Shown: piece by piece, positions 8,685 to 16,622 of the stretch | How positions within the stretch are numbered: position 1 is the first letter of the stretch | Layout of the letters: each line of letters begins with the position of its first letter | From: Chryseobacterium soli | GTDB taxonomy: Bacteria; Bacteroidota; Bacteroidia; Flavobacteriales; Weeksellaceae | Direction: 5' to 3' | Length of the DNA stretch: 64,000 nt | NCBI RefSeq assembly: GCF_000737705.1 | Contig: NZ_JPRH01000001.1 | Span: forward strand, 558,001 to 622,000 | Notes under the pieces: generated by a model | The model's database searches: none | Told to the model about the DNA's origin: nothing | Seen by the model: only the letters and a program-made list of their open reading frames with translations | Made by a program: the position numbers and the translations under genes

Positions 8685-10469
8685 ATGTCAGATATTATTC
8701 AGCTTTTACCGGATCATGTAGCCAACCAAATTGCGGCAGGGGAAGTGGTGCAGAGACCTGCGTCCATTGTGAAAGAACTTTTGGAGAATGCAATAGATGC
8801 GGACTCAGCTAAAATAGAGCTGATTATAAGAGATGCCGGGAAAAACCTTATTCAGGTGGTGGATGATGGAAAAGGAATGTCTGAAACAGATGCAAGAATG
8901 GCATTTGAAAGACATGCAACTTCCAAAATCCGGGGAACGGAAGATATCTTTAAAATCTCTACAAAAGGTTTCCGCGGAGAGGCTCTGGCCTCTATTGCAG
9001 CGGTTTCCCAGGTTGAGCTGAGAACGAAACAGAAAGATGCTGCGATCGGAACCAATATCTATATCGAAGGTGGAGTTTTCCAGTTTCAGGATCCGATTCA
9101 AACTGCCGACGGATGTAATTTTTTAGTCAAAAATCTTTTCTATAATGTTCCCGCCAGAAGAAAATTTCTTAAAAACAACAATGTAGAGTTCAGACATGTT
9201 ATCGATGAATTCCAACGTGTTGCCCTGGCTCATGAAAATCTGGAATTTTCTTTATTTCATGATGATGAGCCCGTATTCAGATTAAGAAAAGGAAGCCAGA
9301 TGCAGCGTATTGTAGATATTTTCGGCAGAAAACTGCAGCCGCAGCTGATTCCTATCAAAGAAGATATTACCTGGTGTAAACTTCACGGATTTGTCGCCAA
9401 ACCGGAAGGAGCCAAGAAAACCAGAGGTGAACAGTTTCTTTTCGTTAACGGAAGGTTCTTTAAAAGTCCATATTTTAACAAAGCGGTTCAGGAAGCTTTT
9501 GAAGGGCTTCTTATGCCGGGTTATGTACCCACTTTTTTCCTTTTCCTGGAGCTTGATCCGGAAAAGATTGATGTGAATATCCATCCGCAGAAAACAGAAG
9601 TAAAATTCGAGGATGAGCACCTTATTTTTGCATTGCTGCGCTCAACGATAAAGAGATCGTTAGGAATTTATAATGTAGCGCCAAGTCTTGATTTTGAAAG
9701 AGATCCGGAGTTGGATGATATGATGCAGAATACATTCCCAAGTAAGGCGAACAGCAGAGGAGGAACCCTGAAAATGCCGGAAATTATTGTCGATAAAGAC
9801 TATAATCCATTCTTAGAAGAAAAGCAGTTTATGCAAACCGAAATGCAGAATCTTTCGGAAATGTATTACCAGAATATTGCTGCCGAACCGTCTAAGATCA
9901 ATTTATTCGAAGACGAAGATTTTGATGAAGACCTTATGAGACTTCCGAACGGATACTGGCTCTTTAATAAAGGCGACAAAGTGTTGATGCTGGATCTTGG
10001 AAGAATGCACAGGCTGATGGTTTCGGAACATAACAAACCTCTGAAAAAAGGAACAACCAACAGTCATTCCCTGCTTTTTTCGTTAGAGTATCATATGAAT
10101 GAGATTGAAAAGAATAAATATCAGTCGATCAAAAAATACCTTCCAAGCCTGGGATTTGAAATGAAAATTGCTCACGAAAACGTACTGAGCATTGACGCCG
10201 TTCCCGAAGGCCTGAAAGAAACGCAGGTAATGAAATTTCTGGAAAATCTTTTTGATATCCTGGAATATAAAACGGAAGAAGAATTTTTACAGTTCTATCA
10301 CAACCAGTGGAACAAAATGCAGTCGAAATCCAGATTCGATTTTATTTATAAAAAAGATGCGGAACAGCTTATTAAAGACTTTACAGCACTGGGCTTTCCG
10401 GAATTTTTACCAAACGGGAAAAGATGTTTCTTTGAAGTTCCGTTTAATGATTTTAAAAACAAATTTTAA
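8685..10469 (+). CDS. mutL: DNA mismatch repair protein MutL
   Basis: A 594-residue GHKL ATPase that couples MutS mismatch recognition to downstream repair. The N-terminal ATPase shows LLENAIDADSAKIEL, DDGKGMS, RHATSKI and GFRGEALASIAA; the second domain contains the conserved FVNGR segment and DVNIHPQKTEVKF. The C-terminal dimerisation domain (about 400-594) lacks the DQHAxxE metal motif of endonuclease-active MutL: the equivalent place reads LMLDLGRMHRLMVSEH. This copy therefore probably lacks nicking activity. It is followed 3 bp later by a rhomboid gene, so the two are probably co-transcribed. Confidence 0.97.
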   Translation: MSDIIQLLPDHVANQIAAGEVVQRPASIVKELLENAIDADSAKIELIIRDAGKNLIQVVDDGKGMSETDARMAFERHATSKIRGTEDIFKISTKGFRGEALASIAAVSQVELRTKQKDAAIGTNIYIEGGVFQFQDPIQTADGCNFLVKNLFYNVPARRKFLKNNNVEFRHVIDEFQRVALAHENLEFSLFHDDEPVFRLRKGSQMQRIVDIFGRKLQPQLIPIKEDITWCKLHGFVAKPEGAKKTRGEQFLFVNGRFFKSPYFNKAVQEAFEGLLMPGYVPTFFLFLELDPEKIDVNIHPQKTEVKFEDEHLIFALLRSTIKRSLGIYNVAPSLDFERDPELDDMMQNTFPSKANSRGGTLKMPEIIVDKDYNPFLEEKQFMQTEMQNLSEMYYQNIAAEPSKINLFEDEDFDEDLMRLPNGYWLFNKGDKVLMLDLGRMHRLMVSEHNKPLKKGTTNSHSLLFSLEYHMNEIEKNKYQSIKKYLPSLGFEMKIAHENVLSIDAVPEGLKETQVMKFLENLFDILEYKTEEEFLQFYHNQWNKMQSKSRFDFIYKKDAEQLIKDFTALGFPEFLPNGKRCFFEVPFNDFKNKF

Positions 10470-10472
10470 AAA

Positions 10473-11207
10473 ATGTTTAACAATATACCACCGATTACAA
10501 GAAATATTATTATTATAAATGTGATAATGTTTATTGCCACATTTTTTCTTCCACATTTAGATGATATACTTGCAGCTTATTACCCTTTTTCACCCAACTT
10601 CAGGTCATGGCAGATCATTACGCATATGTTTATGCATGGAGGGTATATGCATATTATATTCAATATGTTTACGCTTTTTAGTTTTGGACCGATTCTGGAG
10701 CAGGTTTTAGGTGAGAAAAAATATCTAATTCTTTATTTTGTCAGTGGTTTGGGTGCTTTTGCATTATACAATCTCTGGAATTTTGTAGAAGTACAGCAGG
10801 TATCAGCAGCTTTGGAAAATTTGGGAGTTAATGTAGCCGATATATATACGCAGGCAAGTATTAGTTATACAGGAAATGTTGGTGCCAATATAAAAACCCC
10901 TGAACAAGTTGAACTTTTTAAAACATTATATTCTATACTAAGATCTCCTATGTTAGGTGCTTCTGGAGCAATTTTCGGTGTGATAGCAGCTTTTGCAGCC
11001 TTGTATCCGAATGCCAAAATCATGATTATGTTTATTCCGGTTCCTGTAAAAGTAAAATATATATTGCCAATAATCATAGTAGTTTCTATATTTTTAGGTT
11101 TCTCAGGAAATGTAGGTGGCATTGCCCATTTTGCCCATGTAGGAGGTGCATTGGTAGGATTTCTTCTGGCGATGATCTGGAAGAAAAAACTATACAGAAC
11201 TCATTAA
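10473..11207 (+). CDS. Rhomboid-family intramembrane serine protease
   Basis: A 244-residue multi-pass membrane protease. The catalytic Ser164 lies in LGASGAIFG and the catalytic His222 in HFAHVGGALVG; the upstream HMFMHGGYMHIIFNMFTL is the conserved HxxxHxxxN-type region of TM2. An insertion of about 45 residues between the second and third core helices (roughly 105-150) is predicted to be a soluble loop. It starts 3 bp after mutL and is followed 9 bp later by a membrane phosphatase-fold gene, so it lies in one operon. Substrates are unknown. Confidence 0.92.
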   Translation: MFNNIPPITRNIIIINVIMFIATFFLPHLDDILAAYYPFSPNFRSWQIITHMFMHGGYMHIIFNMFTLFSFGPILEQVLGEKKYLILYFVSGLGAFALYNLWNFVEVQQVSAALENLGVNVADIYTQASISYTGNVGANIKTPEQVELFKTLYSILRSPMLGASGAIFGVIAAFAALYPNAKIMIMFIPVPVKVKYILPIIIVVSIFLGFSGNVGGIAHFAHVGGALVGFLLAMIWKKKLYRTH

Positions 11208-11216
11208 TAAGATCTG

Positions 11217-12206
11217 ATGAAAATTTTCCGTCTTATATTGCTGATCCTGCATGTTGGAATCCTGTTTTTATTACTGGGCACTTTACTGAATGCTTATGTT
11301 CCGCCTAAAATATTTCCATGGTTTAATCTGCTATCGTTAGGATTTCCATTTCTTATGATTTCCTATGTTGTCCTGATTTTTTTCTGGATTTTCAGCTGGA
11401 AGAAAAGAGCATTTGTTTTTATGTTACTGGGACTGTTTTTTCTTAACCCTGTAAAAAGATGGATCAATTATTCTTCTGATCCAAAAGGAACAGCCGATCT
11501 TAAAATCGTTTCTTTCAATACCAGAGGAGGAATTATGGGAAGAGAAACTATCGGCAAATATCTGGAATCTCAGAATGCAGATGTTATGCTGCTACAGGAA
11601 GACAGAGGAACGGGTTATGAATTTAAAGGTTATGAAAAAGCCAATCCAAAGGCTATCCTTACTGTTTTTACAAAGCATAAAGTAATCGAGACGAAATTAA
11701 TAGATACTACTAATGAAGAAATACAGTCCTACGGAACTCAGACAGATATTGAGATAAGAGGAAAAATATACAGATTCATTAATGTATATCTGCATCCGTT
11801 TAAGTTTGAAAAAGAGATGGTTAAGCTTAACGGAAATACTGATGCAGATGAAGAAAAGGTAAAAAATATTGTAAAGAAACTTGTTCCTACCTTTAAAATA
11901 CATCAGGATCAGGTCAGTACTATCAGAAATGCGGTTGAAAATTCACCGTATCCCGTTATTTTAGCTGGCGATTTTAATTCGGTTCCGAATTCTTATGAAT
12001 ATTATCACTTATCGGAAGGTTTGGAAGATGCATTTTTTACGGTAGGTAAAGGCAGTGCAACCAGCTTTCATGATTATAAATTTCCGATTAGGATTGACTA
12101 TGTTTTTTCATCAAAATCAATAACTCCAATCAGTTACAAAGTAGACCGTTCTGTAGATATTTCGGACCATTACCCGGTGGTGGCTACTTTTTCGTTACAT
12201 AAGTAA
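11217..12206 (+). CDS. Membrane-anchored endonuclease/exonuclease/phosphatase-fold protein (copy 1)
   Basis: A 329-residue protein. Three hydrophobic helices occupy about residues 5-85 (LILLILHVGILFLLLGTLL, then LLSLGFPFLMISYVV and FVFMLLGLFFLNP). The rest is an endonuclease/exonuclease/phosphatase domain: KIVSFNTRGG (strand 1 with Asn), DVMLLQED (catalytic Glu), VILAGDFNSVP (Asp and Asn), and the C-terminal SDHYPVVA with catalytic His. The enzymatic domain probably faces the periplasm or the cytoplasmic membrane surface. It is followed by a close paralogue; both probably arose by duplication. Substrate (DNA, phosphoinositide-like lipid or other phosphodiester) is unknown. Confidence 0.88.
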   Translation: MKIFRLILLILHVGILFLLLGTLLNAYVPPKIFPWFNLLSLGFPFLMISYVVLIFFWIFSWKKRAFVFMLLGLFFLNPVKRWINYSSDPKGTADLKIVSFNTRGGIMGRETIGKYLESQNADVMLLQEDRGTGYEFKGYEKANPKAILTVFTKHKVIETKLIDTTNEEIQSYGTQTDIEIRGKIYRFINVYLHPFKFEKEMVKLNGNTDADEEKVKNIVKKLVPTFKIHQDQVSTIRNAVENSPYPVILAGDFNSVPNSYEYYHLSEGLEDAFFTVGKGSATSFHDYKFPIRIDYVFSSKSITPISYKVDRSVDISDHYPVVATFSLHK

Positions 12207-12284
12207 TAATCATAAAGTTAGTTAAAATTATTAGTCTTGGTAGGGTTTTTGCTTAAAAAACAGGGTACCTAGACTGTTATTTTC

Positions 12285-13259
12285 ATGAAGCTGAATCATA
12301 TACTATTATTTTTACATATTGCAGTTGTTGTCCTTCTGTTGTGTACATTGGGAAACGCATGGATTCCGCCTAATATTTTAGGAAATTTAAATCTACTTTC
12401 TCTTGGCTTTCCTTATCTCATTGCTGTTCATATTATATTTACAGTAATCTGGATTCTTCAAAGAAAAAAAATAGCTATTGCTTTTGCCCTGGGAACTCTT
12501 ATTTTCTATAACCCCATAAGACGATGGGTTAATTTCTCTCCCAAAACAGAAAATCAAAAATCCATCAGAGATATTAAAGTGCTTACTTTTAATGTAAAGT
12601 ATGGTGATTTCGGATGGGAAAAGGTAAAAAAATATATCAGAGAGCAGGATGCTGATATCATCCTGGTTCAGGAAAAAGACACCAACAAGGCATTAAGAAA
12701 GGATATGGTGAAATATCCTACCGTTATCTTAAAGACAAAACACCGTATTGTAAGACAGGCTGAGCTTATTGAAGATAAGTCCAGAGGGAATTCTTTTTAT
12801 GCGGATATTGATATCAACGGAAGGATTATAAGGGTAGTGAATGTCTATTTAGAACCTTTCAGACTTCATAAATCAATGCTTCAGTTTGATGGATTTGGGA
12901 AAGAACAAGGTAAAATATCAACACTGCTTGCTCATATGACGCCCACTTTTAGGGCTCATGAAGAACAAATTAAAAAAATCAGAAAGGCTGTAGATTCTTC
13001 ACCTTATCCTGTGATTTTGGCAGGTGATTTTAACTCTGTTCCCAACTCTTATGAATATTATAATTTAGGAAAAGATCTTCAGGATGCTTTTCTAACGGTC
13101 GGAAACGGTATTTCTACCAGTTTCCATGATTATAAAGTGCCTTTGAGAATTGATTATATCTTCAGTTCTAAATCACTTATTCCTTTGACTTATAAAGTAG
13201 ATCAGTCTGTGAAATTATCGGATCACTATCCTGTAATTGCGGAATTTCTGCTAAATTAG
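12285..13259 (+). CDS. Membrane-anchored endonuclease/exonuclease/phosphatase-fold protein (copy 2)
   Basis: A 324-residue tandem paralogue of the preceding gene with the same layout: three N-terminal helices (about 5-85), then KVLTFNVKYGDFG, DIILVQEKD, VILAGDFNSVPNSYEYY and the terminal LSDHYPVIAEF. All catalytic Asn, Glu, Asp and His positions seen in copy 1 are kept, so both copies should be active. The 78-bp gap holds no clear terminator; the two may be expressed together. A lipoprotein gene starts 4 bp after its stop. Confidence 0.88.
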   Translation: MKLNHILLFLHIAVVVLLLCTLGNAWIPPNILGNLNLLSLGFPYLIAVHIIFTVIWILQRKKIAIAFALGTLIFYNPIRRWVNFSPKTENQKSIRDIKVLTFNVKYGDFGWEKVKKYIREQDADIILVQEKDTNKALRKDMVKYPTVILKTKHRIVRQAELIEDKSRGNSFYADIDINGRIIRVVNVYLEPFRLHKSMLQFDGFGKEQGKISTLLAHMTPTFRAHEEQIKKIRKAVDSSPYPVILAGDFNSVPNSYEYYNLGKDLQDAFLTVGNGISTSFHDYKVPLRIDYIFSSKSLIPLTYKVDQSVKLSDHYPVIAEFLLN

Positions 13260-13263
13260 TTCC

Positions 13264-13623
13264 ATGAAAAATTTAGTATTTACGGTTTTCGTTTTTTCAG
13301 TTGTATTGACGGCTTGCTCTAAAAAAGAAACAGCCGGATTTGCTGTACAGGAAGACGTAAAGGTGCAGTATGATACTGCCGCCATTGATTCTTTTTCGAA
13401 TGGTGCTGCTTCAATGGATGTTGTGCGCCGTATCAAAATGTCTTCACAAAAGTATCAGGACTCCCTGAAACAAGCAAAAATACTTCAGGACCAGGAAAAA
13501 AAGCTTAAAGAAGAGCTTGAAAAAGACAACAAGAAAAAGCTGGAAGAAGAAAAGAAGAAAATGGACGAAGGAAAACAAAAAGCTTCCTCTGCTTCCACAC
13601 AAAATGAAAACAAAAACCAATAA
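13264..13623 (+). CDS. Small lipoprotein with charged coiled-coil tail
   Basis: A 119-residue secreted lipoprotein. MKNLVFTVFVFSVVLTAC is a type II signal peptide with lipobox LTAC. Residues about 65-115 are almost entirely Lys, Glu, Asp and Gln (DQEKKLKEELEKDNKKK), predicting a long charged helix. No enzymatic motif is present. It follows the second phosphatase-fold gene by 4 bp and therefore is probably in that operon. A structural or stress-protective role in the cell envelope is possible, but no function can be assigned. Confidence 0.7.
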   Translation: MKNLVFTVFVFSVVLTACSKKETAGFAVQEDVKVQYDTAAIDSFSNGAASMDVVRRIKMSSQKYQDSLKQAKILQDQEKKLKEELEKDNKKKLEEEKKKMDEGKQKASSASTQNENKNQ

Positions 13624-13662
13624 AAGTTTTTATATTTAAAACCATCATAAAAAATATATAAT

Positions 13663-14106
13663 ATGAAAAAACAAATCTTAACAGTAATGGCAGTCGCTGC
13701 ATTTGCTGTATCATGTACGAAAACAACGACAAAGACGGAGCAGGTAGAAAATCCTGATGGATCAGTTACCACCACCAGTACAACTGTTACCCAAGGTTCA
13801 GATGCTCTGGATACTGCGAAAATTAACAAGACAAAAGAAGATGTAAAGTCGAAAGTTGATGAAGCGGGAAATAAAATCGATAATGCTGCCCAGAAAGCAA
13901 AAGAAGATATCAAAGCAAAAGCTGATGAGGCTGGTAATAAAATAGACAACGCTGTACAGAAAACGAAGGAAGACCTTCATAAAGCCGGAAAAGACATTAA
14001 ATCCGGAGCTAAAGAAATCGGAAGCGATGCAAAAGGAGCGGCCGCAAAAGGAGCTCAGAAAGTGGAAGATGGCGCTAAAAAATTAAAAGAAGATTTAAAT
14101 AAATAA
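13663..14106 (+). CDS. Lipoprotein with LEA/YtxH-like internal repeats
   Basis: A 147-residue lipoprotein with signal peptide MKKQILTVMAVAAFAVSC (lipobox AVSC) and a Thr-rich linker. Two consecutive repeats of about 22 residues follow, each containing DEAGNKIDNA(A/V)QK and a KxKED segment, and then a Lys/Ala/Gly-rich tail (SDAKGAAAKGAQK). Such amphipathic Lys/Ala/Glu repeats are typical of late-embryogenesis-abundant-like or YtxH-like proteins linked to desiccation or osmotic stress. It stands 39 bp after the preceding lipoprotein and ends at a strong bidirectional terminator. Confidence 0.75.
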   Translation: MKKQILTVMAVAAFAVSCTKTTTKTEQVENPDGSVTTTSTTVTQGSDALDTAKINKTKEDVKSKVDEAGNKIDNAAQKAKEDIKAKADEAGNKIDNAVQKTKEDLHKAGKDIKSGAKEIGSDAKGAAAKGAQKVEDGAKKLKEDLNK

Positions 14107-14113
14107 CGAAATG

Positions 14114-14149
14114 AAAAGCGGCAGCCTGATCAGGCTGCCGCTTTTTTTT
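14114..14149. terminator. Strong bidirectional terminator between convergent genes
   Basis: A perfect 24-bp palindrome (14118-14141, GCGGCAGCCTGA and its complement) is flanked by an A-run and a T-run, so it can stop transcription from both sides. The T-run overlaps the stop codon of the convergent GH3-like gene. Confidence 0.9.
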
Positions 14150-15662
14150 ATTGATTAAGTTCCAGTAAAGGATCTATGTATTCTCTGTCGTTGCTTAGTC
14201 TTGGTACCTTATTCTGACCGCCCAGCTTTCCTTTAGATTCCAGCCAGTTATAGAATAGGTTAGGTTTGGCAATATGAACAATAGGTTTCTTAAGCGTGAT
14301 ATTGTTGTATCTTTTTGCTTCATAGTCAGAATTCACCGTTTTTAAATGCTGGTCAAAAGCATCTACGAAACGTTCTAAATCATCAGGAGTTTGGCTGAAC
14401 TCAAAAATCCATTCATGGGCACCGCTTTCATTTTCTTTCATGAAGATTGGAGCTCCGGTGAAATCGGTAATACAAGCTCCTGTACTTTCGCACGCCATGG
14501 AAATTGCAGACTCTACATTAGTAATCATCAGCTCTTCTCCAAATGCATTGATATAATGTTTGGTTCTCCCTGTAATTTTTATCCTGAAGGGGTTTGTAGA
14601 GGTAAATACAACCGTATCTCCAATAAGGTATCTCCATAAACCTCCGTTGGTAGTAATGACCATCGCATAATTTTTACCTACTTCAACATCTTCTAAATTA
14701 ACGGTCTTCGGATCTGAAGAATGGAAATGTTCCATGGGAATAAACTCATAGAAAATACCGTAATCCAGCATCAACAGCATCTCATCACTATCAGATCTGT
14801 CCTGGATACCAAAGAATCCTTCAGAAGCATTGTAAATTTCGTAGTAATTGATGTTTTTTCCGATGATCTGCTTGTATTGCTCCCGGTAGGGCTTAAAACT
14901 GATTCCGCCGTGAAAAAACACCTCTAAATTAGGCCACAGCTCAGAAATATTGTTAACGTCGGTTTCCTTTAGCACTCTTTGCAGAAGAACGAGCATCCAG
15001 CTGGGAACTCCCAGGATACTTCCCACATCTTCATTTTTCACTTCAGAAGTAATCGCTCTCAGTTTGCTTTCCCATTCACCCATTAAAGACACCTTTTTGC
15101 TGGGAGTCGTTGTTATTTCTACCCAAAACGGAAGGTTATCAATTAAAATGGCCGAGAGATCACCAAACTTAGTGTTGAAATCTGCATAGAGTTCAGAACT
15201 TCCTCCCAGACGCAGGTTTTTATTGGTGAAAAGCTGATTTTCCGGATGGTTATTAGCATAAATCGAAACCATATCTTTTCCGGCTTTCATATGGCAGTAT
15301 TCAAGACTTTCCGCAGAAATGGGAATAAATTTACTTTTGGCATTGGTGGTTCCCGAAGATTTTGCAAAATGCTTGATGTATCCGGGCCAGCTTACGTCTT
15401 TTTGCCCCTGGCGTGCTTTTTCAATATAAGGTTCAAAATCTTCATAAGAAACGATAGGAACCTTGTTTTTGAAGTCCTGATAGCTGGAAATGGAATTGAA
15501 GCCATATTTTCTCCCATATTCAGTATCCTCGGCATGAAACAGTTGGGAAAATAAGATACCCTTTTGTGTTTCAATGGGATGGTCCATGAAATTTTGTATC
15601 TGATCTATCCGCTGACGGATAAACCAATTGACTACCGTATTGAAAAGTGCTTTCGTTGCCAT
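14148..15662 (-). CDS. GH3-family (auxin-responsive-promoter-like) acyl-adenylating enzyme
   Basis: A 504-residue soluble protein of the GH3 family, which in plants conjugates amino acids to hormones through acyl adenylates. Recognisable segments are FAKSSGTTNAKSKFIPIS (phosphate-binding motif), YNASEGFFGIQD (adenine-binding region) and GGLWRYLIGDTVVF followed by KITGRTKHYINAFGEEL (C-terminal hinge). Bacterial members, common in Bacteroidota, have no established substrate. It is monocistronic: a canonical promoter (15668-15696) lies just upstream and a terminator abuts its stop codon. All core motifs appear intact. Confidence 0.9.
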   Translation of the reverse strand: MATKALFNTVVNWFIRQRIDQIQNFMDHPIETQKGILFSQLFHAEDTEYGRKYGFNSISSYQDFKNKVPIVSYEDFEPYIEKARQGQKDVSWPGYIKHFAKSSGTTNAKSKFIPISAESLEYCHMKAGKDMVSIYANNHPENQLFTNKNLRLGGSSELYADFNTKFGDLSAILIDNLPFWVEITTTPSKKVSLMGEWESKLRAITSEVKNEDVGSILGVPSWMLVLLQRVLKETDVNNISELWPNLEVFFHGGISFKPYREQYKQIIGKNINYYEIYNASEGFFGIQDRSDSDEMLLMLDYGIFYEFIPMEHFHSSDPKTVNLEDVEVGKNYAMVITTNGGLWRYLIGDTVVFTSTNPFRIKITGRTKHYINAFGEELMITNVESAISMACESTGACITDFTGAPIFMKENESGAHEWIFEFSQTPDDLERFVDAFDQHLKTVNSDYEAKRYNNITLKKPIVHIAKPNLFYNWLESKGKLGGQNKVPRLSNDREYIDPLLELNQ

Positions 15663-15667
15663 TCCAA

Positions 15668-15696
15668 CAAATATAATGATATTTGATTTTTTGCAA
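15668..15696 (-). promoter_or_regulatory. Promoter of the GH3-family gene
   Basis: On the minus strand TTG (15696-15694), an 18-bp spacer, then TATATTTG (15675-15668): a textbook flavobacterial sigma-A promoter. The start codon lies 5 bp beyond the -7 element, so the mRNA should have almost no leader. Confidence 0.75.
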
Positions 15697-15717
15697 GTGT
15701 TTTTTTACAGGATTGCA

Positions 15718-15746
15718 TAAAAAAACCGCTACAAATTTGTAACGGT
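15718..15746 (-). terminator. Terminator after the bacilliredoxin gene
   Basis: ACCG-C-TACAAATTTGTA-A-CGGT (15725-15746) folds into a hairpin; in the minus-strand transcript it is followed by a run of seven U (15725-15719). Confidence 0.7.
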
Positions 15747-15768
15747 CTATATTTAGATTTATTGTTTC

Positions 15769-16179
15769 TTAGCAATACTCATCGTAAGCAGCCTGTAGAT
15801 TGGCGGCAATTGCTCCTGCAGGATTTCCTTCAATGTGATGTCTTTCCAGCATATGAACCAATTCTCCGTCTTTGAAAAGCGCTACACATGGAGAACTTGG
15901 AGGGAAAGGAGCCAAGTGCTTTCTTGCTTCAGATACAGCTTCTGTATCAAAACCAGCGAAAACCGTTGTTAAATGATCAGGTTTTTTATCTCCTGTTAAA
16001 GAATACACCACTCCAGGTCTTGCAGCACCCGCTGCACATCCGCATACAGAGTTGATCACTAATAGAGTCGTTCCGGACTGCTTTAATGCTTCTTCTACTT
16101 TTGCAGGCGTTGTTAAATCTTCGAAACCTTTATCTGTAAGTTCAGCCTTCATAGGCATCACTAAATCTGTTGGATACAT
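15769..16179 (-). CDS. BrxA/BrxB-family bacilliredoxin
   Basis: A 136-residue thioredoxin-fold protein of the bacilliredoxin (YphP/YqiW, DUF1094) family. The defining CGC motif lies in NSVCGCAAGAARPGV, and the C-terminal part has PSSPCVALFKDGELVHMLERH as in known members. In Bacillus these proteins remove bacillithiol from protein thiols; flavobacteria also make bacillithiol or related thiols, so a similar role is likely. The gene is monocistronic, with a promoter at 16202-16232 and terminator at 15718-15746. Length is normal. Confidence 0.93.
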   Translation of the reverse strand: MYPTDLVMPMKAELTDKGFEDLTTPAKVEEALKQSGTTLLVINSVCGCAAGAARPGVVYSLTGDKKPDHLTTVFAGFDTEAVSEARKHLAPFPPSSPCVALFKDGELVHMLERHHIEGNPAGAIAANLQAAYDEYC

Positions 16180-16201
16180 ATTTTTGTTTTTTAAATCTAT
16201 G

Positions 16202-16232
16202 CAAAGTTAAACAATTCTTTACGTTTGTTCAA
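16202..16232 (-). promoter_or_regulatory. Promoter of the bacilliredoxin gene
   Basis: On the minus strand TTG (16232-16230), a 20-bp spacer and TAACTTTG (16209-16202), which fits TAnnTTTG. Confidence 0.65.
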
Positions 16233-16341
16233 TATATAAAAACTATTAGCCGATTAGGAAAACAAAATTAACTAGATATTAATTATTTAACAATATTCAA
16301 AAAAAAGTGAATTAAGTATATGTATAATTGAAAATAATTAC

Positions 16342-16349
16342 TAAATTTG
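16342..16349 (+). promoter_or_regulatory. -7 promoter element of a short transcription unit
   Basis: TAAATTTG matches the -7 consensus, 24 bp before a small ATG at 16374. With the terminator at 16501-16535 it defines a unit of about 180 nt. Confidence 0.45.
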
Positions 16350-16373
16350 AAATGATTCTAAAAACAAATAACC

Positions 16374-16502
16374 ATGAAAAATACATTTATTGCTTTCCCT
16401 CAAGCAAATGAATTTTTTAGTACTGACCGAAGGCGCTGATAAGAATGTGCCCTTTCCGTTTTGAGTAAAACCGGAATAATGATCTTGAATATCCCAAAAT
16501 GA
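16374..16502 (+). pseudogene. Degenerate mini-gene of about 43 codons, or a small RNA
   Basis: ATG at 16374 opens MKNTFIAFPQANEFF and stops at 16439. A one-base shift at the T6 run (16411-16416) continues as FLVLTEGADKNVPF, and returning to the first frame near 16458 gives VLSKTGIMILNIPK with stop TGA at 16500-16502, abutting the terminator stem. Read with two shifts the unit would be one small protein of about 43 residues; as it stands only peptides of 21 (16374-16439) or 18 codons (16408-16464) are complete. It may be a decayed gene, contain sequencing errors, or be a small RNA. I do not recognise the peptide. The remaining intergenic sequence (16233-16341 and 16536-16622) shows nothing further. 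Confidence 0.35.
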
Positions 16503-16535
16503 AGCCCGAAACTGGAAAAGTTTCGGGCTTCTTTA
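16501..16535 (+). terminator. Strong terminator of the short unit
   Basis: GAAGCCCGAAACT (16501-16513) pairs perfectly with AGTTTCGGGCTTC (16519-16531) over a 5-nt loop, followed by TTTAATT. Confidence 0.8.
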
Positions 16536-16622
16536 ATTAAATCGATATGCAAAGGATGTATATCCGTACAATAAAATAGTTAATGGTTGTAATGGAGGAG
16601 AATTTTCATCCATTCCCCAGAA

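Noticed and set aside
9282..9620. 112-codon minus-strand frame inside mutL
   Set aside because: Antisense to conserved MutL motifs, without any own recognisable feature.
13485..13949. 154-codon minus-strand frame opposite the two lipoproteins
   Set aside because: It is Ser/Phe-rich, the usual mirror of Lys/Glu/Asp-rich coding DNA; both sense genes have signal peptides and lipoboxes.
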